Source of the DNA: Desulfovibrio sp. ZJ209
GTDB lineage: Bacteria; Desulfobacterota; Desulfovibrionia; Desulfovibrionales; Desulfovibrionaceae
Direction: 5' to 3'
Length of the DNA: 64,000 nt
Assembly (NCBI RefSeq): GCF_011039135.1
Contig: NZ_JAAKEJ010000005.1
Coordinates: 1-64,000 of the forward strand
The notes under the pieces are model-generated. The model was given only the letters and a program-made list of their open reading frames with translations, was not told where the DNA came from and did not search any database. The number at the start of each line of letters is the position of its first letter. Within the stretch, counting starts at the first letter, position 1. Both the position numbers and the translations under genes were made by a program. Below are positions 16,572 through 25,506 of this stretch, piece after piece.

Positions 16572-17987
16572 ATGGCAGCGCACACCAACAGCACCTGGGG
16601 CGGGCGCTTCAGCGCCGGGCCGGCCGAGGCCGTGGCCGCCTATACGGATTCCGAGCGCTATGACCGCGCCCTCTGGCGGCAGGACATCCGCGCCTCCAAG
16701 GCGCATGCCCGCATGCTCGGGCGCCAGGGCGTGCTCACCGGGGAGGAGGCCAGCAGCATCGCGGAGGGGCTGGACAAGGTGGCGGAGGAGATCAGCTCCG
16801 GCGCCTTTGTGTGGAAGCCCGAGCTGGAAGACGTGCACATGAACATCGAGGCGCGGCTCACCGAGCTCATCGGCGAGGCGGGCAAGAAGCTGCACACAGG
16901 CCGCAGCCGTAACGACCAGGTGGCTCTCACCTTCCGCCTCTTCGTGGCCGACGCGCTGGAGAACTGGCGCAAGGGTCTCGTGGCCCTGTGTGGGGCGCTC
17001 ACGCGGCGCGCCGCCGAACACCGGGGCGACATCCTGCCCGGCTGCACGCACCTCCAGCCGGCGCAGCCTGTGAGCCTCGCGCAGCACCTGCTCGCCTATG
17101 CCTGGATGTTCCGGCGCGACGCCGGGCGGCTGGACGATACCCTCAGGCGCGTGCGCGTCTCCCCGCTGGGCGCGGCGGCGCTCGCCGGGACGACCTATCC
17201 GCTCGACCCGGCCGCCGTGGCGGAGGAGGTGGGCTTCGGCGGCATCCTCGCCAATTCCATGGACGCGGTCTCCGACCGGGACTTCGTGCTCGAGGCGCTG
17301 TTTGACGCGGCCACCATCATGATGCACCTCTCCCGCCTCTGCGAGGAGATCGTGCTCTGGGCGAACCCGGCCTTCGGCTTCGTGCGCCTGCCCGACGCCT
17401 TCTCCACGGGCTCGTCCATCATGCCGCAAAAGAAAAACCCGGACGTGGCCGAGCTCATGCGCGGCAAGACCGGCCGCGTGTACGGCGCGCTCATGGGGCT
17501 GCTCACGGTCATGAAGGGCCTGCCGCTCGCCTATAACCGCGACATGCAGGAGGACAAGGAGGGCTTTCTCGATACCGACGCCACGGTGTCGGCGTCGCTC
17601 TCCATCATGGCCGCCATGCTGGGCGAGCTCGAGTTCCGGGGCGGGCGCATGCGCGAGGCCTGCAAGGCCGGCTTCATCAACGCAACGGAGCTCGCCGACT
17701 ATCTCGTGGCCAAGGGCCTGCCCTTCCGCGAGGCGCACCACGTCACCGGCCTGGCCGTGGCCTCCGCCGAGCGCGAAAACAAGAGCCTTGAGGACCTGAC
17801 ACTGCCCGAGCTCGAGGCGCTTTCGCCGCGCATCGGCAATGATGTGTATGAAGTGCTCCAGTGCGCCGCCGCCGTGAACCGCCGCGAAACGCCGGGGGGA
17901 ACGGGGCCGCGCTCGGTGGCGCGCCAGCTTGCGGACATGGGCCGCTGGCTCGAGGCTAGCGGCGCCCCCGGAGAGGCTGGCCGCTGA
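16572..17987 (+). CDS. argH: Argininosuccinate lyase
   Basis: ArgH splits argininosuccinate into arginine and fumarate, completing the pathway begun by ArgG. The 471-residue protein begins [13 protein letters not shown] after a short N-terminus and carries the fumarase/aspartase superfamily signature [12 protein letters not shown]. It also has the HTGRSRNDQ and HLQPAQP active-site segments. The start at ATG 16572 has AGGGGAAAGG just upstream. Its stop overlaps the next gene's start (TGATG), so the unknown protein that follows is translationally coupled to it. Confidence 0.97.
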   Translation: MAAHTNSTWGGRFSAGPAEAVAAYTDSERYDRALWRQDIRASKAHARMLGRQGVLTGEEASSIAEGLDKVAEEISSGAFVWKPELEDVHMNIEARLTELIGEAGKKLHTGRSRNDQVALTFRLFVADALENWRKGLVALCGALTRRAAEHRGDILPGCTHLQPAQPVSLAQHLLAYAWMFRRDAGRLDDTLRRVRVSPLGAAALAGTTYPLDPAAVAEEVGFGGILANSMDAVSDRDFVLEALFDAATIMMHLSRLCEEIVLWANPAFGFVRLPDAFSTGSSIMPQKKNPDVAELMRGKTGRVYGALMGLLTVMKGLPLAYNRDMQEDKEGFLDTDATVSASLSIMAAMLGELEFRGGRMREACKAGFINATELADYLVAKGLPFREAHHVTGLAVASAERENKSLEDLTLPELEALSPRIGNDVYEVLQCAAAVNRRETPGGTGPRSVARQLADMGRWLEASGAPGEAGR

Positions 17988-18868
17988 TGCCCTGCCCCGC
18001 GCCCGAGGCCGCTGCGGGCGGCGCCGCCGCGGGCGCCTTCTGGCCCGAATGGCTGGAGGGCGCCCGCGTGGACGACAGCGTGGCCGGGGCAGCCTATGAG
18101 GCCACGCCGCCCCGCTTTCGCGCCGCCCTCAAGAGCGGCCTCGCGCTCGCGCATTTCCACTTCGGCGAAAGCCTGAGCCGCCGGGAGGAAAGCGCGTGCA
18201 ACGGGCGCCTGGGCTTTCGGCGGGCCGCCCTGTGGGAGCCCGCGCCGTGGGCGCTCATCGTGTTTTCGCCGGCCTATGCGGCCGCGGCGAGGCTCACGGC
18301 GGCCTGCGTGGCCGCGCGGCTCGCAGGCGTGGCGCAGGTAGGCGCCGTTTGCCTTGGTGGCGAGCCTGTGGCGCCCGCCGTGGTGAGCCTCGAGCTCAGC
18401 GGCGTGGAGGATATGTTCCAGCTTGAGCGCGACCGCTTCGCCGCCCTCATGGACGAGCTGGCGGGGCGCTGCGAGACACGGGCTCCGGGCCGCGTGGTGC
18501 TGCTCCATGCGGGCGAACTGGACGAGGTGGCGCAGGCCGTCCGCGCCCGCAACATCCCCTGCTTTGAGGAATGCCGCCCCCCGCGCCTGCGCATCGAGGC
18601 GGACGCGGGCATCGACCGCGCAATCCTCGCCTTTGCCCAAGGGGGCCCGGCCGCCCTTGACGCGGCGCTCGCGGCAGCCGGCACGGCCGATGTCGTGTAC
18701 CGCGCAGCCGCGGCTTCGGCCACACCGTCGCCCGAGGCGCCGCTGACGCTCTGCCCCGGCTGCGAGGGCTTCTGGCTGTATCCCGGCCTCGGCCCGGAAT
18801 TTTTCACCGTTTCCCGGCGGGTTTTCGCGTTCTGGGCGCCCAGCGCCGCCGAAAGCCCCGCATCCTGA
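17987..18868 (+). CDS. Unknown protein coupled to argH (293 aa)
   Basis: The start codon overlaps the argH stop (TGATG), so it is part of the arg operon. The protein is Ala-rich, without signal peptide or membrane segments. The central region (ALIVFSPAYAAAARL, then VAQVGAVCLGG and AVVSLELSGVEDMF) faintly recalls the nucleotide-binding half of histidinol dehydrogenases, as does the later alternation of short strands and helices. I see no catalytic motif. Two cysteines near the end (LCPGCEGFW) form a CxxC. A HisD-related fold is a guess. Confidence 0.6.
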   Translation: MPCPAPEAAAGGAAAGAFWPEWLEGARVDDSVAGAAYEATPPRFRAALKSGLALAHFHFGESLSRREESACNGRLGFRRAALWEPAPWALIVFSPAYAAAARLTAACVAARLAGVAQVGAVCLGGEPVAPAVVSLELSGVEDMFQLERDRFAALMDELAGRCETRAPGRVVLLHAGELDEVAQAVRARNIPCFEECRPPRLRIEADAGIDRAILAFAQGGPAALDAALAAAGTADVVYRAAAASATPSPEAPLTLCPGCEGFWLYPGLGPEFFTVSRRVFAFWAPSAAESPAS

Positions 18869-18895
18869 ACCGCGCCACGGCGCAAGGGAGGCCCC

Positions 18896-21016
18896 ATGCC
18901 AAAAGGCGGCACCACGCGCCCCGCTTCTCCGCACGCCCCTGACAGTCCGGCCCTGAAGGCCATCCGCGCCATACGCAACCTGGGCGTCATCGCCCACATC
19001 GACGCGGGCAAGACCACCCTCACCGAGCGCATGCTCTTTTACAGCCGCAAGATACACCGCATGGGCGAGGTGCATGACGGCTCGGCCACCATGGACTACA
19101 TGCCCGAGGAGCAGGAGCGCGGCATCACCATCGCCTCGGCCTGCACCACCTGCCAGTGGCAGGGCGCCACGCTCAACATCATTGACACTCCGGGCCATGT
19201 GGACTTCACCATCGAGGTGGAGCGCAGCCTGCGCGTGCTGGACGGCGCGGTGGGCGTGTTCTGCGCGGTGGGCGGGGTGGAGCCGCAGTCGGAGACGGTG
19301 TGGCGCCAGTCCGAGCAGTTCGGGGTGCCCAAGATCGCCTTCGTGAACAAGATGGACAGGCCCGGCGCGGATTTCGCCGCCGTGCTCGAGGCCATGCGCG
19401 GCCGGCTCAAGGCCAATGCCGTGGCCGTGACCGCGCCCCTCGGCCAGGGGGACGCATTTGCGGGCGTGCTCGACCTCATCGGCCGGGAGACTCTCACCTT
19501 CAGCGCGGAAGACCAGGGCAGCACCGTCACGCGCGCGCCATGGTCCGCCGACGAGGAGGCGCTGGGCGCGCCCTGGCGCGAGCAGTTGCTGGAACGCCTC
19601 GCCGAGGCGGACGACGCGTTTCTCGAACTCTGGCTGGAGGGCGCCCCCACGGAGGCCGACATCCGCGCTGCCCTGCGGCGCGCCACGCTGGCGCGCGCCG
19701 TGGTGCCGGTCTTTTGCGGCTCGGCCCTGCGCAATACCGGCGTCCAGCCCCTGCTCGACGGCGTGCGCGACTATCTGCCCTCGCCGCTGGACGTGCCGCC
19801 GCCCCTTGGCATGGCGCCGGACGGCGGGGAAGTGCCCATCGAGCCTGACCCTGCCGCCCCCCTCGCCGCGCTGGTCTTCAAGGTAGTGGTGGAGAACGGC
19901 CGCAAGCTGGCCTTCGCCCGCGTCTATGCCGGGGCGGTCCGCGAGGGGGAGACCGCGCGCGTGCTCGGCCTCTCGCCGGACGGCGCCCCGCGCGAGCAGG
20001 CGGAGCGCGTGGGCCGCATCTTCCGCCTGCACGCGGACAGGCGCGAACAGCTCGAGAGCGTGGGCACGGGCGACATCGCCGCCCTCGTGGGCCTGCGCTC
20101 GGCCCGCACGGGCGACACCTGCTGCGGCCGCGGCCGGGACGTGCGCCTGGAGGCCATCGCCGTGCAGCCGCCCGTCATCACCCTGGCCCTCGAGCCGCGC
20201 AACGCCGATGAAGGCAAGACCCTTGACGAGGCGCTTGCCCGCTACGCCGAGGAAGACCCGACCCTCGCCGTCAGCCTTGACGAGGATTCCGGGCTGCGCA
20301 TGGTCTCGGGCATGGGCGAGCTCCACCTTGACGTTCTTCTGGAGCGCATGCGGCGTGAGTACGGCATCGGGCCGCGCGCCGGCCAGCCGCAGGCCGTGCT
20401 GCGCGAGACCGTAAGCCGCGAAGGCGCCGCCCACGTGGTCTTTGACCGTGAATTCGGCAAGGAGCGCCAGCAGGGCGACGTGAGCGTAAGCGTGGCGCCT
20501 AGGGCCCGGGACGCCGGGAACCTCGTGCGCGTGGGCGATTTTCTGTCCGCGGACGAGCGCGAGGCGCGCAAGCTGCTGCCGCAGGCCTATCTGGAGGCCG
20601 CGCTGGAAGGCGTGCGCGACGGCCTGCAAAGCGGCGTGACCACGGGCTGGCCCGTGGTGGACGTGGAAGTGGTGCTGACCGGCGTTGCGCGCACCGAAGG
20701 CCTCACCACCCTCCCCGGCTGCCGCATGGCCGCGGCCCAGGCCCTGCGCGAGGCGCTTACCGAAGCGCGCCCCCTCACGCTCGAGCCCATCATGAAGACC
20801 GAGATCACCGTGCCCGAGGAATTTCTCGGCGCGGCCATCGGGCTCTTCACCACGGCGTCGGGCAAGGTGGAAGACGTGGAGGACCAGGCCGGCCGCAAGC
20901 TCCTGCGTGGCACGGCCCCACTGCGGCGGCTCTTCGGCTTTTCCACGGCATTGCGCTCGGCCACGCAGGGCCGCGCGGGCCTCACGCTCAGCTTCGACCG
21001 CTTTGACGCGCCCTAA
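18896..21016 (+). CDS. Elongation factor G paralogue (EF-G-like GTPase)
   Basis: The 706-residue protein has a GTPase domain with AHIDAGKTTL (P-loop), RGITIASA (switch I), DTPGHVDF (G3) and NKMDRPGADF (G4), followed by the beta-barrel and the C-terminal ribosome-contact domains. This identifies the EF-G family of translocases. It stands alone rather than in an rpsL-rpsG-fusA-tuf string, and the switch region diverges slightly (ASACTTC where canonical EF-G usually has TSAATTC). A second EF-G (FusA2 type) or recycling/accessory role is therefore likely, but not provable here. GGAGG precedes the start. It converges with flagellin 18 bases downstream. Confidence 0.85.
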   Translation: MPKGGTTRPASPHAPDSPALKAIRAIRNLGVIAHIDAGKTTLTERMLFYSRKIHRMGEVHDGSATMDYMPEEQERGITIASACTTCQWQGATLNIIDTPGHVDFTIEVERSLRVLDGAVGVFCAVGGVEPQSETVWRQSEQFGVPKIAFVNKMDRPGADFAAVLEAMRGRLKANAVAVTAPLGQGDAFAGVLDLIGRETLTFSAEDQGSTVTRAPWSADEEALGAPWREQLLERLAEADDAFLELWLEGAPTEADIRAALRRATLARAVVPVFCGSALRNTGVQPLLDGVRDYLPSPLDVPPPLGMAPDGGEVPIEPDPAAPLAALVFKVVVENGRKLAFARVYAGAVREGETARVLGLSPDGAPREQAERVGRIFRLHADRREQLESVGTGDIAALVGLRSARTGDTCCGRGRDVRLEAIAVQPPVITLALEPRNADEGKTLDEALARYAEEDPTLAVSLDEDSGLRMVSGMGELHLDVLLERMRREYGIGPRAGQPQAVLRETVSREGAAHVVFDREFGKERQQGDVSVSVAPRARDAGNLVRVGDFLSADEREARKLLPQAYLEAALEGVRDGLQSGVTTGWPVVDVEVVLTGVARTEGLTTLPGCRMAAAQALREALTEARPLTLEPIMKTEITVPEEFLGAAIGLFTTASGKVEDVEDQAGRKLLRGTAPLRRLFGFSTALRSATQGRAGLTLSFDRFDAP

Positions 21017-21034
21017 GGCGCCTCCGCCCCGGGC

Positions 21035-22342
21035 CTAGCCGCCAATGAGCTGCATAGCCATCTGCGGCAGGGAATTGGCCTGCGAGAGCATGGCGACCGC
21101 GGCCTGGGTGAGGATCTGGTTGCGCACGAATTCGGTCATTTCCGTGCCCACGTCCACATCGGAAATGCGCGATTCGGCCGCCTGGAGATTTTCGGCCTGG
21201 GTGGCCAGGTTGGTGATGGTGTTTTCGAGCCGGTTCTGGATGGCGCCCAGGTGCGCGCGGATCTTGTCCTTGGAGACGATGGCCTCGTTGATGCCGGCAA
21301 GCGCCCTTTGCGCTGCCTCCTGCGTGGAGACGGTGTAGGCGTCGCCATAGACCGTTTCCGTGCCGCCGATGGGGACCTCCTCCCGGACGACATTTCGCGG
21401 GTCGACCACGTTTCCCTGGGCATCCTTAAAAACATCGTCCAACACCAGAAGATCCAGGGGCACCGTATCGGCAGCGTCAGCATAGGTGGGCACCCTCTTC
21501 CCCTTGTAGTTGACGAGGTAGGGCTGATACGGTCCGTTGCCCTCATACTGGCCGCCACCGTTTATGTACGCATACTGGCCCGGAGCCGGGTGCTCGCTGA
21601 CCAGGGCGCGGCCGCCATCAACCGTTGGCACACTGTACACCGGATGGATGAACTCATCCCGGATGGCCGGCGTATAGGGCTTGCCGTCGAGAGTGACATA
21701 GCCCTGCGTCCGCGTCAGTTCTTCGCCGGTTGGGGAAAGAAAGACTGTTTTCGTCCGCGGCCGCTCCATCACGGCCTGGTTCCCCACGCCGAGCGCCGCG
21801 GCGGTGCAGCCGCCGATTTCGATGTAATAATAATCTTCCGCGCTGTCGTTGCCCGAACCGAAATGGATCTTGAGCCTGCCTTTTGCCTCGAGGCCGGAGC
21901 CGTCATGCGCGCCTGAGAGGGAGCCGTCCAGCAGCTTGACGCCGTTGAAGTCCGTGGCATTGGCGATGCGCGTGATTTCTGACGCCATCTGCTGGTATTC
22001 GGACTCGATCATCAGGCGCTGGGTGGAATCATAGGTACCCGTGGCGGCCTGTTCGGCGAGCTCCTTCAGGCGCACCAGCTTTTCATCGATGACGCCCAGG
22101 GCTCCATCGGCCGTCTGGATAAGGGAAATGGCGTCGTTGGCGTTGCGCGAGCCCTGCATCATGGCGGCGATGTCCGCGCGCTGCAATTCCCGGATGGCGA
22201 GGCCAGCAGCGTCATCGGCCGCGCTGTTGATGCGCATGCCCGTAGACAGCCTTTGCGTGGATTGCGCAAGGCGACCGTAATGCGCATTGAGCGTGCGGGC
22301 CACATTGCCCGCCATGAGGTTGTGATTGACGACCAGCGACAT
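21035..22342 (-). CDS. Flagellin
   Basis: This is the structural subunit of the flagellar filament, exported by the flagellar type III system. The 435-residue protein has the conserved N-terminal D0/D1 coil (MSLVVNHNLMAGNVARTLN; RLSTGMRINSAADDAAGLAI) and the C-terminal D1/D0 coil (ESRISDVDVGTEM; QANSLPQMAMQLI). A variable middle of about 170 residues forms the exposed domains. ATG 22342 was preferred over an upstream in-frame ATG because flagellins begin here. The leader carries a sigma-54-like site and a hairpin covering the ribosome-binding site. No other flagellar gene is nearby. Confidence 0.95.
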   Translation of the reverse strand: MSLVVNHNLMAGNVARTLNAHYGRLAQSTQRLSTGMRINSAADDAAGLAIRELQRADIAAMMQGSRNANDAISLIQTADGALGVIDEKLVRLKELAEQAATGTYDSTQRLMIESEYQQMASEITRIANATDFNGVKLLDGSLSGAHDGSGLEAKGRLKIHFGSGNDSAEDYYYIEIGGCTAAALGVGNQAVMERPRTKTVFLSPTGEELTRTQGYVTLDGKPYTPAIRDEFIHPVYSVPTVDGGRALVSEHPAPGQYAYINGGGQYEGNGPYQPYLVNYKGKRVPTYADAADTVPLDLLVLDDVFKDAQGNVVDPRNVVREEVPIGGTETVYGDAYTVSTQEAAQRALAGINEAIVSKDKIRAHLGAIQNRLENTITNLATQAENLQAAESRISDVDVGTEMTEFVRNQILTQAAVAMLSQANSLPQMAMQLIGG

Positions 22343-22346
22343 TTTT

Positions 22347-22366
22347 CCCCGGGTGTTCTCCCGGGG
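22347..22366 (-). promoter_or_regulatory. Hairpin overlapping the flagellin ribosome-binding site
   Basis: On the minus strand CCCCGGG and CCCGGGG form a perfect 7-bp stem with loop AGAACA. Its 3' arm contains the GGGGA ribosome-binding site, 4 bases from ATG. Two GGA motifs occur, one in the stem/loop and one at the binding site, the arrangement that CsrA uses on flagellin leaders in other bacteria. CsrA control is inference. Confidence 0.45.
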
Positions 22367-22373
22367 CAATCAA

Positions 22374-22389
22374 TGCAAAAATCGTGCTG
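22374..22389 (-). promoter_or_regulatory. Sigma-54-type -24/-12 promoter for flagellin
   Basis: The minus strand reads CAGCACGATTTTTGCA, matching TGGCACG-N4-TTGCA with the correct spacing; the -24 GG is AG. The implied start, near 22363, would fall inside the 5' arm of the downstream hairpin, which is a point of tension between the two calls. Confidence 0.45.
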
Positions 22390-22441
22390 AACATGGCGGA
22401 AGGCGCGGCGAAAGGCCGGCGAAGCGGCGCCCGCCCGGGGA

Positions 22442-22475
22442 CAAAAAAGCGCCGGCCCGCGAGGGACCGGCGCCG
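22442..22475 (-). terminator. Rho-independent terminator after the zinc-ribbon gene
   Basis: On the minus strand GGCGCCGGTCCC, loop, GGGCCGGCGC is followed directly by TTTTTTGT. It lies 40 bases past the stop of the 67-residue gene. Confidence 0.8.
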
Positions 22476-22514
22476 GAGAAGCCACAGGACGCGGGGAGGG
22501 AAGGCTCGCGCCCG

Positions 22515-22718
22515 TCAGATGCGGTCGCAATAGACGTTTTCGAGAAAGTTCTCCATGGCCTCATCGGCATTGCCGATGAAGTCCTTGAGCGGAAAGCGCC
22601 CGCCGCACGCGGGGCAGCGCATGCGCGCCTCGCGGCAGGAACGCTCGATAACAAGCGGCGCCCCGCACGAGGGACACGGCACCGTGGTCTGCGCTTCCCT
22701 TGGGCCGAAATAGGACAT
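22515..22718 (-). CDS. Small zinc-ribbon protein (67 aa)
   Basis: The protein has two CxxC pairs (CPSCGAPLVI and MRCPACGGRF) that form a zinc ribbon, followed by a helical tail (ADEAMENFLENVY). ATG 22718 was chosen since the upstream extension has no family-like features. It lies downstream of ftsZ on the same strand with two hairpins between them. A nucleic-acid-binding or protein-contact role is typical of such ribbons, but the specific function is unknown. Confidence 0.7.
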   Translation of the reverse strand: MSYFGPREAQTTVPCPSCGAPLVIERSCREARMRCPACGGRFPLKDFIGNADEAMENFLENVYCDRI

Positions 22719-22753
22719 GGCGCGCGCCTCCGGGTTCGGGGATGCGCCGCACT

Positions 22754-22810
22754 GGGAGCCCCCCAATGGGGCTCCCGGCGGGCATTTCAGGGCCGAAGAG
22801 GCAAGCCCTG
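22754..22810 (-). terminator. Two hairpins between ftsZ and the zinc-ribbon gene
   Basis: GGGAGCCCC/GGGGCTCCC (22754-22776, 9 bp, 5-base loop) and CAGGGC/GCCCTG (about 22787-22810) stand between the genes. Neither has a T-run, so they may be weak terminators, mRNA-stabilising ends of the dcw transcript, or attenuators. Confidence 0.35.
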
Positions 22811-22868
22811 AAAAGGTATGGCAGGCGGCCGCGCGGGCCGCGTTGCGCTTCAGTGATCCATCAGGCGC

Positions 22869-24194
22869 CTAGTTGGGCTGGCTCCTGATGAAGGTGGGGA
22901 TCTCAAAATCGTCTTCATCATAGATGAAGTCGTCATGGCCCGGGCGGTGCGGGCGGCGCAGCTGCGGGTCCGGGGTGCCGCGCCTGAGATAGGCCGGAAG
23001 ATCGTCATTTCCCCCATGCCAGCGCTGCACGGCCTCGCGGCGGGAGGCGGGGCGCACGCTGCGCTCCTGGTGCGCGGCTTCCTCGAGGTGCACGAGGCTC
23101 CCCTGCTGGGGGCGGCGCGGGCGCGCGGGCGTGGCCATGGCGTCGGGCCCGGGCTGGCGGAAGTCGGTCACGCGGGCCTGGCCCTCCTGCACGGGCTCGG
23201 GCTGGACCTGGGGCTGCCCGGGCTCGATGCCCGTGGCGATGACCGTGAGGTGCAGCTCGTCGCCGATATTGTCGTCAAAGACCACGCCGAAAATGATGTT
23301 GGCCTCCTGCGGGGCGGCGTCGGCGATGAGGGTGCCGATCTCCTCGATCTCCTCGGCGGTGATGTCCATGGGCGCCGTGATGTTGTAGAGGATGGCCTTG
23401 GCGCTCTCGAGCGACACGTCGTCGAGCAGCGGGCTGCTGATGGCGCGCTGCGCGGCCTCGCGGGCGCGGTTCTCGCCCGAGGCCATGCCCGTGCCCATGA
23501 GGGCGGGCCCGGCCTCGCTCATGGTGGTGCGCACATCGGCGAAGTCGAGGTTGATAAGGCCCTCGCTCACGATCACGTCGGAAATGCCCTTCACCGCGTA
23601 ATAGAGCACATCGTTGGCGCGCTGGAGCATTTCGGTGAACGGCACCTTGCTCATCTTGGGCGCGCCGGTGCGCAGGCGGTCATTGGGGATGGTGATGAGG
23701 CAGTCCACATGCTTGCGAAATTCCTCAAGGCCGGCCTCGGCCGCGCGCTTGCGCTTGACGCCCTCCCAGCTGAAGGGCGTGGTGACGACGCCCACAGTGA
23801 GCGCGCCGAGCTCCTTGGCGGCCTGGGCCACCACCGGGGCGGCGCCCGTGCCCGTGCCGCCGCCCATGCCGGCGGTGACGAAAACCATGTCGGCATCGCC
23901 GATGGCGTCGCGGATGGCGTTGACGCTTTCCACGGCGGCCTCGCGCCCGATGGCCGGGTTGGCGCCGGCGCCGAGGCCCTTGGTGAGCTTTTCGCCAAGC
24001 TGCACCTTGAGGGCCCGGTCGTTCTTGTTCAGGGCCTGAAGGTCGGTATTGGCGCAGACGAAGTGCACACCGCGCAGGCCGGAATCGATCATGTGGCGCA
24101 CGGCGTTGCCGCCGCCCCCGCCGACGCCGATGACCTTGATTTTCGCGTTGCCCGACATGCTGGTGTCGATATCGTCAACAATGGACTGCGTCAT
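22869..24194 (-). CDS. ftsZ: Cell division protein FtsZ
   Basis: FtsZ is the tubulin-like GTPase that forms the Z-ring. The GTPase core has the tubulin signature [12 protein letters not shown] and NTDLQALN near the nucleotide. It is followed by a long Pro/Arg/His-rich linker and a conserved C-terminal peptide ([12 protein letters not shown]) that binds FtsA. ATG 24194 gives the usual N-terminus, with GGAGAGG upstream. It is the last gene of the dcw cluster, 63 bases after ftsA. The 441-residue length is slightly above average because of the linker. Confidence 0.98.
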   Translation of the reverse strand: MTQSIVDDIDTSMSGNAKIKVIGVGGGGGNAVRHMIDSGLRGVHFVCANTDLQALNKNDRALKVQLGEKLTKGLGAGANPAIGREAAVESVNAIRDAIGDADMVFVTAGMGGGTGTGAAPVVAQAAKELGALTVGVVTTPFSWEGVKRKRAAEAGLEEFRKHVDCLITIPNDRLRTGAPKMSKVPFTEMLQRANDVLYYAVKGISDVIVSEGLINLDFADVRTTMSEAGPALMGTGMASGENRAREAAQRAISSPLLDDVSLESAKAILYNITAPMDITAEEIEEIGTLIADAAPQEANIIFGVVFDDNIGDELHLTVIATGIEPGQPQVQPEPVQEGQARVTDFRQPGPDAMATPARPRRPQQGSLVHLEEAAHQERSVRPASRREAVQRWHGGNDDLPAYLRRGTPDPQLRRPHRPGHDDFIYDEDDFEIPTFIRSQPN

Positions 24195-24257
24195 CTTGCC
24201 TCTCCTTGGTTGCTGTCCCCGGGTGCCCGCCACTGGCGCCCGCGTGGTGCGGGGCGC

Positions 24258-25496
24258 CTAGGAAATATCCGAAAACCATTTTTTCATGCGCGCGAGAACG
24301 CCGTCGAAAATGCCGGTCTCGTTGCGCACGCTGAACTTTTTCTGGCCCGCGAGCTCGCGCTCCGCCCCGTAGCGCAGAAGCCCCACTGCCGTGGAAAACT
24401 TGGGGCTGTTGACCACATCCTTGAGGCCCGTCACATTGCGCGGATAGCCGATGCGCGTGGGCAGCCCGAAAATCTGTTCGCCAAGCTCCTGGCAGCCGTC
24501 CATGAGGGCGGTGCCGCCGGTAAGCACCACGCCCGCGCCGATGAGCTTCTTGTAGCCTGAGCGCTCCAGCGACTGGTCCACGAGGTAAAGGATCTCCTCC
24601 ATGCGCGGCTCGCAGATCTCGGTCAAAAGGCGCCGCGAAAGGCGCTGCGGCTCGCGGCCGCCCACGCTCGGCACCTCGATGAGCTCGTCGCCGGGGCCGA
24701 GCAGGTCGGTGAGGGCGCAGCCGTACTTGACCTTGATCTTTTCCGCCGCGGCCACGGGCGTGCGCAGGCCGAAAGCGATGTCGTTGGAGAGGTTCTGGCC
24801 GCCAAGCGCCAGCACCGCCGTATGCTTGATGGCGTCGTTGGCGAAGATGGCGATGTCGGTGGTGCCGCCGCCAAGGTCCACGAGGGCCACGCCGATCTCG
24901 CGCTCCTCCTCGGTGAGCACGGCCTTGGCCGAAGCCAGTGACTCCAGCGCGATGTCGGCCACCTCGAGCTGGCTTCGGTGGCAGGAGCGCACGATGTTCT
25001 GCGCCGAGGAGACCGCGCCGGTCACGATATGCACGTCCACCTCGAGGCGCACGCCCGCCATGCCAAGCGGGTCGGCGATGCCGCGCTGGCTGTCCACGAT
25101 ATATTCCTGCGGCAGGATGTGGATGACCTCTCGGTCGAGCGGGATGGCAACGGCCCTGGCGGCGTCGAGCGCGCGGTCCACGTCGCGCTGCGTCACTTCG
25201 CCGCCCTTGACGGCGATGATGCCATGGCTGTTGATGCCCATGATGTGGCTCCCGGCTATGCCCACATAGACGGAGTGGATCTGGCAGCCGGCCATGAGTT
25301 CCGCGTCTTCCACGGCCTTGCGGATGGACTGCACCGTCTGCTCGATATTGACCACCACGCCCTTGCGCAAGCCCGTGGAGACGCTGGTGCCGATGCCCAC
25401 CACGTCCACCTGGCCCGTGTCGGTGAGCTCGCCCACCACGGCGCAGATTTTCGTCGTTCCGATGTCAAGGCCGACGATGAGCGCGGATTTGTTCAT
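24258..25496 (-). CDS. ftsA: Cell division protein FtsA
   Basis: FtsA is the actin-like ATPase that anchors FtsZ to the membrane and recruits later division proteins. The 412-residue sequence shows actin-fold motifs (VGLDIGTTKICAVVGE, VDLGGGTTDIAIF, GVVLTGGTALMDG) and an amphipathic C-terminal helix (GVLARMKKWFSDI) for membrane binding. It begins 10 bases after ftsQ with a strong GAGGAGAGGAAG ribosome-binding site. Confidence 0.98.
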   Translation of the reverse strand: MNKSALIVGLDIGTTKICAVVGELTDTGQVDVVGIGTSVSTGLRKGVVVNIEQTVQSIRKAVEDAELMAGCQIHSVYVGIAGSHIMGINSHGIIAVKGGEVTQRDVDRALDAARAVAIPLDREVIHILPQEYIVDSQRGIADPLGMAGVRLEVDVHIVTGAVSSAQNIVRSCHRSQLEVADIALESLASAKAVLTEEEREIGVALVDLGGGTTDIAIFANDAIKHTAVLALGGQNLSNDIAFGLRTPVAAAEKIKVKYGCALTDLLGPGDELIEVPSVGGREPQRLSRRLLTEICEPRMEEILYLVDQSLERSGYKKLIGAGVVLTGGTALMDGCQELGEQIFGLPTRIGYPRNVTGLKDVVNSPKFSTAVGLLRYGAERELAGQKKFSVRNETGIFDGVLARMKKWFSDIS

Positions 25497-25506
25497 CTTC
25501 CTCTCC

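Noticed and set aside
17699..20629. Minus-strand ORF of 976 codons opposite argH and the EF-G paralogue
   Set aside because: It crosses three well-supported plus-strand genes and has shadow-type composition.
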